A stretch of 64,000 bases of DNA from Telopea speciosissima (Eukaryota > Streptophyta > Magnoliopsida > Proteales > Proteaceae), in assembly GCF_018873765.1 (NCBI RefSeq), contig NC_057926.1:50645043-50709042 (forward strand), in the 5' to 3' direction. This document shows, one piece after another, positions 11,351-22,300 of the stretch; position 1 is the stretch's first letter; every line of letters starts with the position of its first letter. The notes under the pieces were generated by a model. That model made no database searches. It was not told the origin of the DNA and saw nothing but the letters and a program-made list of their open reading frames with translations. The translations under genes were made by a program, and so were the position numbers.

Positions 11351-11924
11351 ATTTTTGACTGTACTATTCAAAGCTTTGTGGCATTTAAAACCCATAGCAT
11401 CCGTTTCCTATTTTTTGTCATCCACATGTTTGCAAACTATGATTTAGACTTCAAAGCACGTCTAATCTCTATTTACTAATCTCCAATTTGAACTCACCGT
11501 GTGGGTAGCTATGACGAGAACGGATCATATATGTGCATGTGAACATACATTTCAGAACCAATCATATGTTTATTTTATTTTCATAAATATCCACCCTCCT
11601 CTTGTAAATGATAAAAATAAGACAGATGGTTGCCGAACTCGGCTATGACTACGCATCTAATAGTCACTATAAACATCATAGAGAGAAAAAAAAAAAAAAA
11701 AAAAAAAGTCTTTCGTTTTATTTATTTTTTTTTTCGGAGTACAAGCATAATATTTTACTAAAGAAAATACCTATTGAAATATATGCTTACCTTATGAACC
11801 ATGTAGCAGAGACTTAATTTCTTCCTTCATTTTCGAGGGAGAAGGATGAAAACTACTAGAAATTTATTAATAAACTCAAAACTCAACATTTTACAACCAG
11901 AAGTCGCGGGAACGCAAGATAGAA

Positions 11925-12218
11925 TTAAGATGAAGGGGGAATGCGACGACTCAACAAGCCGTTTATTGGCCCAGGACCTGGACCTGTTCCGGGACCTTGA
12001 TTTAAGAGCTTCCGATGAATCAAAATCTGTGTCACTGGAGCTTCGGTTTTAAAAAATTCTAGATCCAGTTTGGTGCTGGGACTGATGAGATAATCTCGAA
12101 ATCCACTGCCGGGTCGAGCAGTTGAAGCCGGAGATGAAGAAGGAGAAGAAGAAGATGCAAGACAGATTGATGAAATAATCAAAGTGATCATAAAATAAAA
12201 ACGATTGAGAGTTGCCAT
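11925..12218 (-). CDS. Small secreted protein, candidate peptide precursor (copy C)
   Basis: A 97-residue protein starting MATLNRFYF. Residues 1-23 are a signal peptide (FMITLIISSICLASS), followed by a Ser/Pro linker, the family block ARPGSGFRDYL, SPSTKLDLEFFK, TEAPVTQILIHRK and the tail LLNQGPGTGPGPGPINGLL ending SRRIPPSS. The start is supported by alignment with copy B and by a TATA box 81 bases upstream. It is a paralogue of copies A and B in one orientation. The C-terminal GTGPGPGP run resembles the Gly-Pro core of several secreted plant peptides but does not meet the CLE, IDA, CEP or PIP consensus. A secreted signalling role is inferred from architecture only. Confidence 0.7.
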   Translation of the reverse strand: MATLNRFYFMITLIISSICLASSSSPSSSPASTARPGSGFRDYLISPSTKLDLEFFKTEAPVTQILIHRKLLNQGPGTGPGPGPINGLLSRRIPPSS

Positions 12219-12298
12219 ATTTACTTGCAAAGGATGATTATGTATAAGCCAGCGTACAAAGCTGTCACACAGTGAGAAAGAACCCAAAAAGGAAGGCC

Positions 12299-12305
12299 AT
12301 TTATA
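12299..12305 (-). promoter_or_regulatory. TATA box of peptide gene copy C
   Basis: TATAAAT on the minus strand lies 81 bases before the start codon, at nearly the same distance as in copy B. Confidence 0.6.
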
Positions 12306-12439
12306 AGCATGGCTTGCTACGGGTCTTGTAAATTAAGGTTCATGTATCATCTTGATTTCTTACACCCTCGCATTGGTCAAGTGCACGCGAGTTTGATCAA
12401 GTCCCCCCCATGGGCGGACTTTTGTTTTGTTAGTGGGGA

Positions 12440-12910
12440 GTGGGGACCAAGGTACAAAATCCAGGTATTGGACTCGAGATCGGTCATGGCCGAAACCTTT
12501 TCATATCAGGATCGGATTGGTCCAAATCAGTCAAGATCGGTCGAAAAACCCCCCAAAATTGTTTTTTTATGGATTGGGTCATGTATCGGCCAGATTTGGT
12601 GGGTGTTGTGATCTCGGGATCGGATCGGCTGATATTATCTGGATCAGATCGGTCAAAATTGGTTGGCATCCGTCAGTATCAGTCGGTATTGGTCAAGATG
12701 ATATAAAAAACTTAAAAACTTCGAAAAAATAAAAAATATTCAGTTGGATCGATCAAGAATCGGATCAGATCAGTCGATCCAACAGAGTTGGGCGATCCAA
12801 TCACCGATCCAGTCAAACCTTGTTTTATCAGTCAAATCTCGGGATCGACCTCGATCGATACAGATCCGATCAGGCCAATATCGGCTGATCCAATCCAATA
12901 CCTCAAACCA
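12440..12910. repeat. GATCGG-rich degenerate repeat region
   Basis: Dozens of variants of GATCGG and its reverse complement CCGATC occur in both orientations, interspersed with GGTATTGG-like words. Overlapping ORFs in several frames are by-products of the short-period repeat. Similar GATCGG/TATCGG tracts are common in plant genomes, often within transposon ends. No element borders are visible. Confidence 0.6.
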
Positions 12911-13153
12911 TGGTGGGGACAGATCTGGACCTCCATGGGTTGTGATTGCACATGGAGGGTCCAGGTCTGTCCCTGGTTTGGACTTTGCGCACCCGAATTC
13001 CCCGATGGTGGTTGAACCCTACTTTATGGGTGGAGGAAAACTTATCTTTCTTTTCTTTCAAATCCACTCCCCTTTTTTATGTATTTTTTTTTTTTTCCGG
13101 TAAACCCCTTTTTTATGTATTGACTTAAAAAATAAAGAGTCATTACAGCATAT

Positions 13154-14133
13154 TGTAGGGAAGCATTGGTTCAATCGAGTTTTCCAGCGGTCACATTTAA
13201 GGGATTTTCATAGAGATATCTCTTAGTCATAGCTTACATTGAATTAATATGACTGAGAGCTCTTGATTGTGAATAATCTCACTTTCATAGAGATATCTCT
13301 CAGCGGTCATAGAGATATCTCTATAAAAGTAATATCATAGAGATTGAGAGCTCTTGATTGTGAATAATTGTTGTGTTTAGAATACTAATTAAGAGGGTAT
13401 TTATAGGCTAAGAACCTAGAATTAATTAGGAATCCAATTAAGGATCGGATTCCACAGTCTATAAATAATCCGGTATGCTGGATTACCTAATTTCCTTATG
13501 AAACAGTGGAGTAACGGTCATATTATAACAGTCCAATACTGATCCGGTATGCTGGATTGGGATCTGGTATGCCGAATCAGGGCAAAACCCAGCCAGAACT
13601 GGATCCGGTATGCTAGATCCTTATCCAACATGCTTAAATGAGTTACTGGAAGTGTTTTCCTGAGACTCCCATTAATCCGGTATGCCTGATCAGGATCCGG
13701 TATGCCGGATTGGGCAATATCAGTATAATTTAGTCCAATTCCATAGAGGCTTAGGTTTGGGGTTTCCAAACCTAAAAGGGCATATATCTTAGGGGTCAAA
13801 TTGCCTCCTAGGGACAATCTATATGGATGCATGCGTGCGTGTGCATTACATCAAATGTGACTTAAGAAAATACAAAAGTATTTGTTACAAAGTCTTCAAA
13901 TCTTCCAAAGCTTGCACAAAGTCTTTGGTCTTCCAAGGATTAATTTCTAAGTCTTGAAATGTCTCTTCTTGGGTATGCTCTTTGTATTTGTATACGCTCC
14001 CTCTCACTTGGTGCTATGCTTTGACTCTAAAACACTTAGAACACAAGCATTAGTCCAAGGATGGTCTTATTTGTTATCATCAAAATATCTTTGTATACTT
14101 GGACAGTATAGGGCCACGTGTACTTCCCTAACA
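13154..14133 (-). mobile_element. Copia-type LTR (980 bp), minus orientation
   Basis: Read on the minus strand, the LTR starts TGTTAGGGAAG and ends CTTCCCTACA, a good short terminal inverted repeat with TG...CA. Directly before it on that strand (14134-14156) is TCATCATCAAAAAAGGGGAG, the polypurine tract motif that precedes the 3' LTR of many plant copia elements. The start of the internal region therefore lies to the right and the element is 5' truncated. The LTR contains AGAGATATCTCT palindromes near 13206-13325 and the cluster at 13467-13711. Confidence 0.7.
13467..13711. repeat. Six copies of an 18-bp palindromic motif
   Basis: Copies at 13467, 13541, 13561, 13602, 13674 and 13694 follow the pattern RATCCGGTATGCYGGATY, a near-perfect dyad; the last reads GATCCGGTATGCCGGATT. 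Mismatches in one arm are often not matched in the other. Another degenerate copy may be at 13621. The cluster lies within the copia-type LTR. Confidence 0.85.
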
Positions 14134-14194
14134 ATCTCCCCTTTTTTGATGATGATAAATAATCCATAAAAGATAATGGAGCAAATAATAATAA

Positions 14195-15648
14195 TGCCTT
14201 GATCTCATTGCTTGGAGAAGACATCTACAAAGAAAAGGAAGCACAAGAATAGAATTAGAAAGTTACTTTTTGAAAAATAGAAGATTTATGTAGCTAAGAT
14301 TTTTATCTCTCCCACTTTCTATTTTTCTCTTTTTTCTTGGGATTCAAGCTTTTTGTAAAGGAATGAGAAGAGAAACTGAGGAGAGAGGGTCGTTCAGGTC
14401 AAGGAGGCGGTGATCATGATCAGAGGAGAGAGGAGCCGCGACGAGAGGAGAGGAGAGCAGATTATGATAGGGACAGAGGCCGCCATGAAGAAAGAAGAAA
14501 TGCTCTAGGACCAAGCAATACCAGGGGAGCCCCAATCCTCACTATAATGGGAGGACCAGGGCAGGAGTCTACAAGAAAGACAAAAGCCCATGCTCGGTTC
14601 GTAGGGATAGCAGAGATGCCGAACAAGGTAGTCAAGACAGAAACGGTAATCTCCTTCTTGGATGCCGACCTGGAAAGAATGAGCCTATCACATGAAGATG
14701 CCCTCGTGGTGCAGGTGGAGATAGCCAATCGAGCCATGCATAGGATGCTGGTTGACACTGGTGCGTCCGATAATGGTAGTGAATAAAAAAAAACATAAAA
14801 TTGCATAAGCATGGAAGAATTAGAGACGTAGAGAATGAAAATAAAAATAAAAAGTGGAGAATTAGAAAGTCCTACTAGAATGGAGAGGATAGAGGGGATG
14901 AGTGTGAGATTAAAATAAAAACAATGGAAGAAGAAGATCGAAAACAAAGAAATAAAAGTAAGAACTAATACTCTATTTTACCAAAGTTGAAAGTGCATGA
15001 ATTGATTAGGCTTTGCATGAATGTAATTGAAGAAGCTTGAATAACTTGAATAATCCTTGCATGGCTTCCTCTTCTAAATCTTCAAGTCTTCTCACAAACT
15101 TAGGAACTTACACTAGAAATCTTTAAAACTAAACTAGAATTAAGAGATTACAACCATATTGAAGACATTAATTAAAATTAAAGCTTGCATAAACTCATTA
15201 CAACCATTGAACTAAGCTCATAAAATCAAACTAGAACTAGAGAAATCACAAATTAGAAGGAGAAGAAGAAGAAAACTCATAAAAAATTGAACTAAAAATT
15301 GCACTAAAATTGAACTAAATACAACCCCAAAGCAAGGGGTATTTATAGGGGGAAGGAGAGGAGAAGAGAGAAGAGGGAAGAGGGAGAGAGGCCTCCACAG
15401 TTTTGGGAGGCTCTCTCCTTCTAAAACCGTGGAGGGGAGAGAGAGAGGATTCCAAAAACTAAAAAATATTCCCCTCTCCTTCCTTACAAAAAGATTGAAT
15501 CCCCACAGATAAAAAATATGGAAAGTAGGAGAGATACAAAGCTTAGCTCCTTAAACCTGCTATTTTCTAAAAAATGGACTTTCTAATTTTATTCTTGTGC
15601 TTTCTTTTCTTTGCAGGAGTCTTCTCCAAGTAAAGTGATCAAGGCATC
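14195..15648. repeat. ~90-bp inverted repeat pair flanking retroelement debris
   Basis: The arms 14195-14285 and 15560-15648 are inverted copies, sharing GATCAAGGCA, TCTTCTCCAAG and TTCTTGTGCTT in opposite orientation. The left arm is the last internal sequence of the copia element before its LTR; the right arm is a second fragment of the same family facing the other way. Between them lie a gypsy fragment and other LTR sequence. Confidence 0.6.
14350..14786 (+). pseudogene. Gypsy-type gag C-terminus and protease fragment
   Basis: An Arg/Glu-rich gag tail is followed, in the frame of the ORF at 14547-14786, by AHARFVGIAEM, ETVISFLDADLE, HEDALVVQVEIAN and the aspartic protease motif MLVDTGAS. 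This order is typical of plant Ty3/gypsy polyproteins. The coding sequence breaks off just after the protease active site at about 14775, with no reverse transcriptase, so it is a fragment. Confidence 0.75.
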
Positions 15649-16347
15649 TTTGATTTTTCAACCTTCTAAGGATAAGATAATATTTTCTAAAAGATATCTA
15701 TCCATAGTCAAATTCCAAAAGTACCCTTCGAAAGTTGGAGGAGAGAGAGTGATGACTAGGATTCCACTCAACAATTAATAGAATGCCCATTATGTCCTCA
15801 AAAATCGTGGGAGCTTGTATTCTTCAAAAATCGTGGGGGCTTGTGGGTCCCCCCATGTGTGCTCAAAAAGATCTTGGACAATGTGGGTCCCCCATGTGTG
15901 GATGGCAGCTCTTCTCTCTCTTCAAGATTTGAAAATCGTAGACGGGGTCTTGTGTTTGCCGTAAATCTCAGTCCTTGATTAGAAACACCTTCTTTAATGT
16001 CAAAAGTAACCTTGGGAAGTGGTAGACAGGCTTGGGCTTGCATTCCAGCTCATTTCTGACCCATTATTCTTTCCTAGCCTGAGAAGAATAATTGCTTGCA
16101 TGGTGGCCTAAACGAATGCGTAATTGCATTCCGTCAAATCCATCTTGCTTAAAATTTAGTCCTCTTTACAGCCATGGAAAGAAAAATGATGACTTTATGT
16201 GTAGATTCAGACATGCAGCTGCCGATAGCCTAGAATAGTATAAAATAGCCAAAAACCTAAAAAGCACATGAAAACACCGAAGTAACTCTGTCTAATGGTA
16301 AAATGCATGTTTTATGCCCTAAGATTTCACACATAAATGTGCTCATC
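14790..16347 (-). mobile_element. LTR of a large retrotransposon, minus orientation (edges approximate)
   Basis: On the minus strand it begins TGATGAGCACATTTATGTG beside the satellite array and includes CATAAAACATGCATTTTACC, which resembles plant gypsy LTR sequence. A promoter-like TATAAATACCCCTTGC lies near 15334-15350. No PBS or coding domain was recognised. The right end abuts the first satellite monomer directly. ORFs near 15798-16043 are not credible. Confidence 0.45.
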
Positions 16348-19300
16348 AATGATACTTTTGATTTGATGAAGAGGTATTCATGTCTATCTGAATTGAAACC
16401 TTTGTGTGAAAGTGTTCAGAATTGTTTCCTTCTGAAGAAAATTATCTTTCGTATCTCGCAGGTGAGTTGTACATCTTAACGACGAGATGCTAATAATTTG
16501 AACTACATCACTTAATTTGGAATTTACTTTGACTTTTAATGACCTACTGACTTATGATATAAAATGTCTCATATAACATATATGAGAAATATTATGGCCG
16601 AAAAAATACCAAGTCTCAAACCTCCGTACTAATCATATAAAAACTTAAATGCTGGCCCAAATTTTCTCGGGTGGCATTGGATGTTTAGGGGCTGCAGGGG
16701 CTGACCAATGTTTAATAAGTTTATACTTTTATTTGATGAAGTGTTATTCATGTTTACGTGAATTGAAGCCTTTGTATGATAATGTTCGTAGGTGTTTCCT
16801 TCTAAAAAAAAAATTTCTTTCGTATTTCATCGGTGAGATGATAATAATATGAACTACATCAATTATTTTGGAATTTACTTTGAATTTTAATGCCCTAATG
16901 ACTTGTGACATCAAATGTCCCGTATAAAATGTAAGAAGCATATCATGACCGAAAAAATATCAAGTCTCAAACGTCCATACTAATTATATAAAAACCTAAA
17001 TGTTGGCCCCAATTTTCCTGGGTGACATTGAATATTTGGGGGCTCCAGGGCAAACCAGTGTGCAATAAGTTGATGCTTTTGATTTGATGAAGAGTTACTC
17101 ATGTCTACCTGATTGAAACTTTGTGTGATAGTGTTTAGAGCTGTTTGGCTTCTAAAAACAATTTTTTTCGTATTTCGCTGGTGAGATGTACATCTTACCG
17201 GCAAGATGCTAATAATTTGGACTAAATCACATAATTTGGAATTTACTTTGACTTTTAATGCCCTAACGTATTGTGACATTAAATGTACCATATAAAATGT
17301 ACGAGGTATTTATACCATGGCAGAAAAAATACCATGTCTCAAACCTCCGTACTAATCATATAAAAACCTAAATGTTGGCCCCAATTTTTTGGGGTGGCAT
17401 TGGATTTTTGGGGGCTCCAGGGGCTCAGGTGCAATAAGTTGATGCTTTTGATTTGATGAAAAGGTATTCATGTCTACTTGAATTGAAGCTTTTGTGTGAC
17501 TGTGTTTAGAGATGTTTGGCTTTTAAACAGAATTTCTTTCATATCTTGCTAGTGAGATGTATAGCTTACCTGCGAGAAGCTAATGATTTGGGTTACATCA
17601 CTTAATTTAGAATTTACTTTGACTTTTAATGCCCTAACGACTTATGACATTAAATGTAACATATAAAATGTACGAGACATATATACCATGGAGGAAAAAT
17701 ATCAAGTCTAAAACCTCCGTACTAATCATGTAAATACCAAAATGTTAGCACCAATTTTTCTGGGTGGCTTTGGATATTTGGGGGCTCCAGGGGCTGATCA
17801 GTATGCAATAAATTGATGCTTTTGATTTGATAAAGAAGTATTCATGTTTACCTGAATTGAAGCCTTTGTGTGAAAGTGTTCAGAGGTGTTTCCTTCTAAA
17901 AAAATTTACTTTCCAATCTCACCCGTGAGTTGTACATCGTATCGACGAGATGCTAATAATTAGAACTACATCACTTAATTTGGAGTTTACTTTGACTTTT
18001 AATGTCCTACCGACTTTGACATCAAATATCCCATATAAATATATGAGGCATATAAAAACCTAAATGCTGGCCCCAATTTTTCCAACCGGCATTGGATGTT
18101 TGGGGGCTGCAGAGGCTGACCAGTGTGCAATTAGTTGATATTTTTTATTCGATGAAGATGTATTCATGTCTACCCGAATTGAAGCCTTTGTGTTATAGTG
18201 TTCGGTGGTGTTTCCTTTCAAAAAAAATATCATTCGTATCTCGTCGGTGAGATGTACATCTTACCAGCGAGATACTAATAATTTGAACCATATCAATTAA
18301 TTCAGAATTTATTTTGACTTTTAATGTCCTACCGACTTATGACATTAACTGTCACATACAAAATGTATGTGGCATACAATGGCCGAAAAAATATAAAGTC
18401 TCAAACCTCCGTACTAATCATATGAAAACCTCTCAATTTTCCAAGATGACATTAGATGTTTTAGGGCTCCAGGGGCTGACTAGTGTGCAATAACTTGATG
18501 TTCTTTATTTGATGAAGAGGTATTCTTGTCTACCTGAATTAAAGTTTTCGTGTGATAGTGAAATCAATTAATTTGGAATTTACATTGATTTTTAATGCCC
18601 TACCGATTTATGACATCAAATGTCCCATATAAAATATATGAGGCATACCATGGCCAAAAAAATACAAAGTCTCAAACCTCCATGCTAGTCATATAGAAAC
18701 TTAAATGCTGGCCCCAATTTGTAAGGGTGGCATTGGATGTTTGGGGCTTTAGGGACTAACCAGTGTGCAATAAGTTGATGTTTTTTATTTAACGAAGAGA
18801 TATTCATGTTTACCTGAATTGAAGCCTTCGTGTGACAATATTCGAAGGTGTTTCGATCCAAAAAAAAAAATTTCTTTCGTATCTCGCCGGTGAATTGTAC
18901 ATGTTACCGACGAGATGCTAATAATTTGAAGGGAAACTACATCACTTAAGTTGGAATTTAATTTTACTTTTAATGCCCTACCGACTTATGACATCAAATG
19001 CTCCATATTAAATATTCAAGGCATACCATGGCCGAAAAAATATCAAGTCTCAAACGTCTGTACTAATCATATAAAAAATTAAATATTGACCTCAATTTTC
19101 TTGGGTGACATTGGATGTTTGTGGGCTCCAGGGGGTGACCAATGTGCAATAAGTCGATGCTTTAGATTTGATGAAGAGATCTTCATGTCTACCTGAATTG
19201 AAGCATTCGTGTGATAGTGTTTAGAAGTGTTTGGCTTCTAAAAAAATTTCTTCTGTATCTTACCGCAAGATGTTAATACTTTGGACTGCATCACTTAATT

Positions 19301-22300
19301 TGGAATTTACTTTGACTTTTAATGCCCTAAACATCAAATATCTCATATAAAATGTATGAGGCATATCATGGCCAAAAAAATACCAAGTCCCAGACCATAC
19401 TAATCATGTAAAAACCTAAATGTTGGCCCCAATTTTCCTGGGTGACATTGAATATTTGGAGGCTCCAGGGGCAGACCAATGTGCAAGAAGTTAATGCTTT
19501 TGATTTGATGAAGAGGTATTCATGTCAACCTAAATTGAAGCCTTTGTGTGATAGTGTTTAGAGGTTTTTGGCTTCTAAAAACATTTTCTTTCGTATTTTG
19601 CCGGCAAGATACTAATAATTTGGAATATACTTTGACTTTTAATGCCCTAACATGTTGTGACTTTAAATATAGTATATAAAATGTACGAGCCTTTTATACC
19701 ATGGCCGAAAAAATACCATGCCTCAAACCTCCGTACAAATCATATAAAAACCTAAATATTGGCATCAATTTTCTTGGGTGGCATTGGATTTTTTGGGGTT
19801 CTAGGGGTTGAGCAGTGTGCAATTAGTTGATGCTTCTGATTTGATGAAGAGGTGTTCGTGTCTAATTGAATTGAAGCCTTTATGTGATTGTGTTTAGAGG
19901 TGTTTGGCTTCTAAAAAAATTTCTTTCATATCTCGCCGTTGAGATGTACATCTTAGTAAGATGTATACAAAGGCCAAAAAAATATCAAGTCTCGAACATC
20001 CGTACGAATCATATAAAAACCTAAATTTTGGCCCCAATTTTCTTAGATAACATTAGATGTTTGGGGGCTCTAGTGGCTGACTAGTGTGCAATAAGTTAAT
20101 GCTTTTGATCTGATGAAGAGGTATTCATGTCTACCTGAATTGAAGCCTTTGTATGATATTGTTTAGAGGTGTTTGGCTTCTAAAAAAAATTACTTTCGTA
20201 TTTCACTGTTGAGATGTACATCTTACCGAGAAGATGCTAATGATTTGGACTGCAACACTTAATTTAAAATTTATTTTGACTTTTAATGCTCTAACATGTT
20301 GTGACGTTAAATGTAGCATATAAAATGTAAGGGGCATTTATACCATGGCCGAAAAAATATCAAATCTCAAACCTCCGTAGTAATCATATAAAAACCTAAA
20401 TGGTTGCCCCAATTTTCCTGGGTGACATTGAATGTTTGGGGGCTCTAGGGGCTGACTAGTAAGCAATAAGCTGATGCTTTTGATTTGATGAAGAGGTAAT
20501 CATGTCTACCTGAATTAAAGCCCTTTTGTGACAATGTTCAAAAGTGTTTCCTTCTAAAAAAATATCTTTCGTATTTCGCTATTAAGTTGTACATCTTACC
20601 GGTGAGATGCTAATAATTTGAACTACATCACTTAATTTGGAATTTACTTTGACTTTAAATGCCCTACCGACTTATGACATCAAATGACCTGTATAAAATA
20701 TATGAGGCATATCATGGCCAAAAAAATACCAAGTCTCAAACGTCCATATTAATCATGTAAAAACTTAAATGTTGACCCCAATTTTTCTTGGTGACATTGA
20801 ATGTTTGGGGGCTCCAGGGGCAGACCAGTGTGTAATAAGTTGATGCTTTTGATTTGATGAAGAAGTATTCATGTCAACCTGAATTGAAGCCTTTGTGCGA
20901 TAGTGTTTAGAGCCGTTTAGGTTCTAAAAATAATTTCTTTCGTATTTCGCCGGTGAGATGTACATCTTACCGGCAAGATGTTAATAATTAGGACTAAATC
21001 ACTTAATTTGAAATATACTTTGACTTTTAATGCCCTAACGTGTTGTGACATTAAATGTTGCATATAAAATGTATGAGGCTTTTAGACCATGGCCGAAAAA
21101 ATACTATGTCTCAAACCTCCATACTAATCATATAAAAACCTAAATGTTGGCCCCAATTTTCTTGGGTGACATTGGATTTTTGGGGGCTCTAGGGGCTGAC
21201 CAGTGTGTAATTAGCTGATGGTTTTGATTTGATGAAGAGGTGTTCATGTCTACTTGAATTGAAGCCTTTATGTGATTGTGTTTATAAGTGTTTGGCTTCT
21301 AAATGAAATTTCTTTCGTATCTCGCCGGTGAGATGTACATCTTACCGGTAAGATGTATAAAATGGCTGAAAAAATATAAAGTCTCAAACCTCCGTACTAA
21401 TCATATAAAAACCTAAATTTTGACTCCAATTTTTTGGGATGACATTAGATGTTTGGGGGCTCTAGTGGTTAATTTGAATTTTCTTTGAATTTTAATGCCT
21501 TATCGACTTGTGAAATCAAATGTCCCATATAAAATGTATGAGGCATATCTTGGCCGAAAAATTACCAAGTTGTTAACCTCCGTACTAATCATATAGAAAC
21601 CTAAATGCTGGCCCTAATTTTCCTGGATGGTGTTGGGTATTAGGGGGTTCCAAGGGCTGACCAATGTGCAATAAATTGATGTTTTTGATTTAATGAAGAG
21701 GTATTCATGTTTACCTGAATTGAAGCCCTTGTGGGACTGTGTTCAGAGGCATTTGGCTTCTAAAAAAATTTCTTTCGTATCTCCCCGGTGAGATGTAAAT
21801 CTTACCGGCAATATGCTAATAATTTTAGCTACATCACTTAATTTGGAATTTACTTAGACTTTTAATGCCCTACCGACATGTGACATTAAAAGCAACATAT
21901 AAAATGTACGAGCCATATATACCATGGCCGAAAAAATTCCAAGTCTCAAACCTCCGTACTAATCTTATGAAAACCTAAATGTTGGTCCTAATTTTCTGGG
22001 GTGGCATTGGATATTTGGGGGCTCAAGGGGCTGACCAGTATGCAATAAGCTGAAGCCTTGGATATGATGAAGAGGTATTCTTGCCTACCGAAATTGAAGC
22101 CTTTGTGTGATAGTGTTCAGAAGTGTTTCCTTCTAAAAAATATATGTTCCATAACTCGCTGGTGAGTTGTATATCTTACCGGTGAGATGCTAATAATTTG
22201 AACTACATCACTTAATTTGAAATTTATTGACTTTAATGCCCTACTGACTTATGACACCAAATGTCCCATATAAAATATACGAGGCATACCATGGCTGAAA

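Larger units (their letters stand above)
8806..12230. repeat. Duplicated block B of the peptide cluster
   Basis: The counterpart of block A, without A's two large insertions but with its own MITE at 10227-10610. The part at 8830-10226 is intergenic and shows no gene. Confidence 0.85.

Noticed and set aside
12309..13128. Six overlapping ORFs of 60-119 codons
   Set aside because: All arise from the GATCGG-rich low-complexity repeat and occur in several frames at once.
14462..14947. 161-codon minus-strand ORF
   Set aside because: It is antisense to the gypsy gag-protease fragment, whose own frame has recognisable domains.
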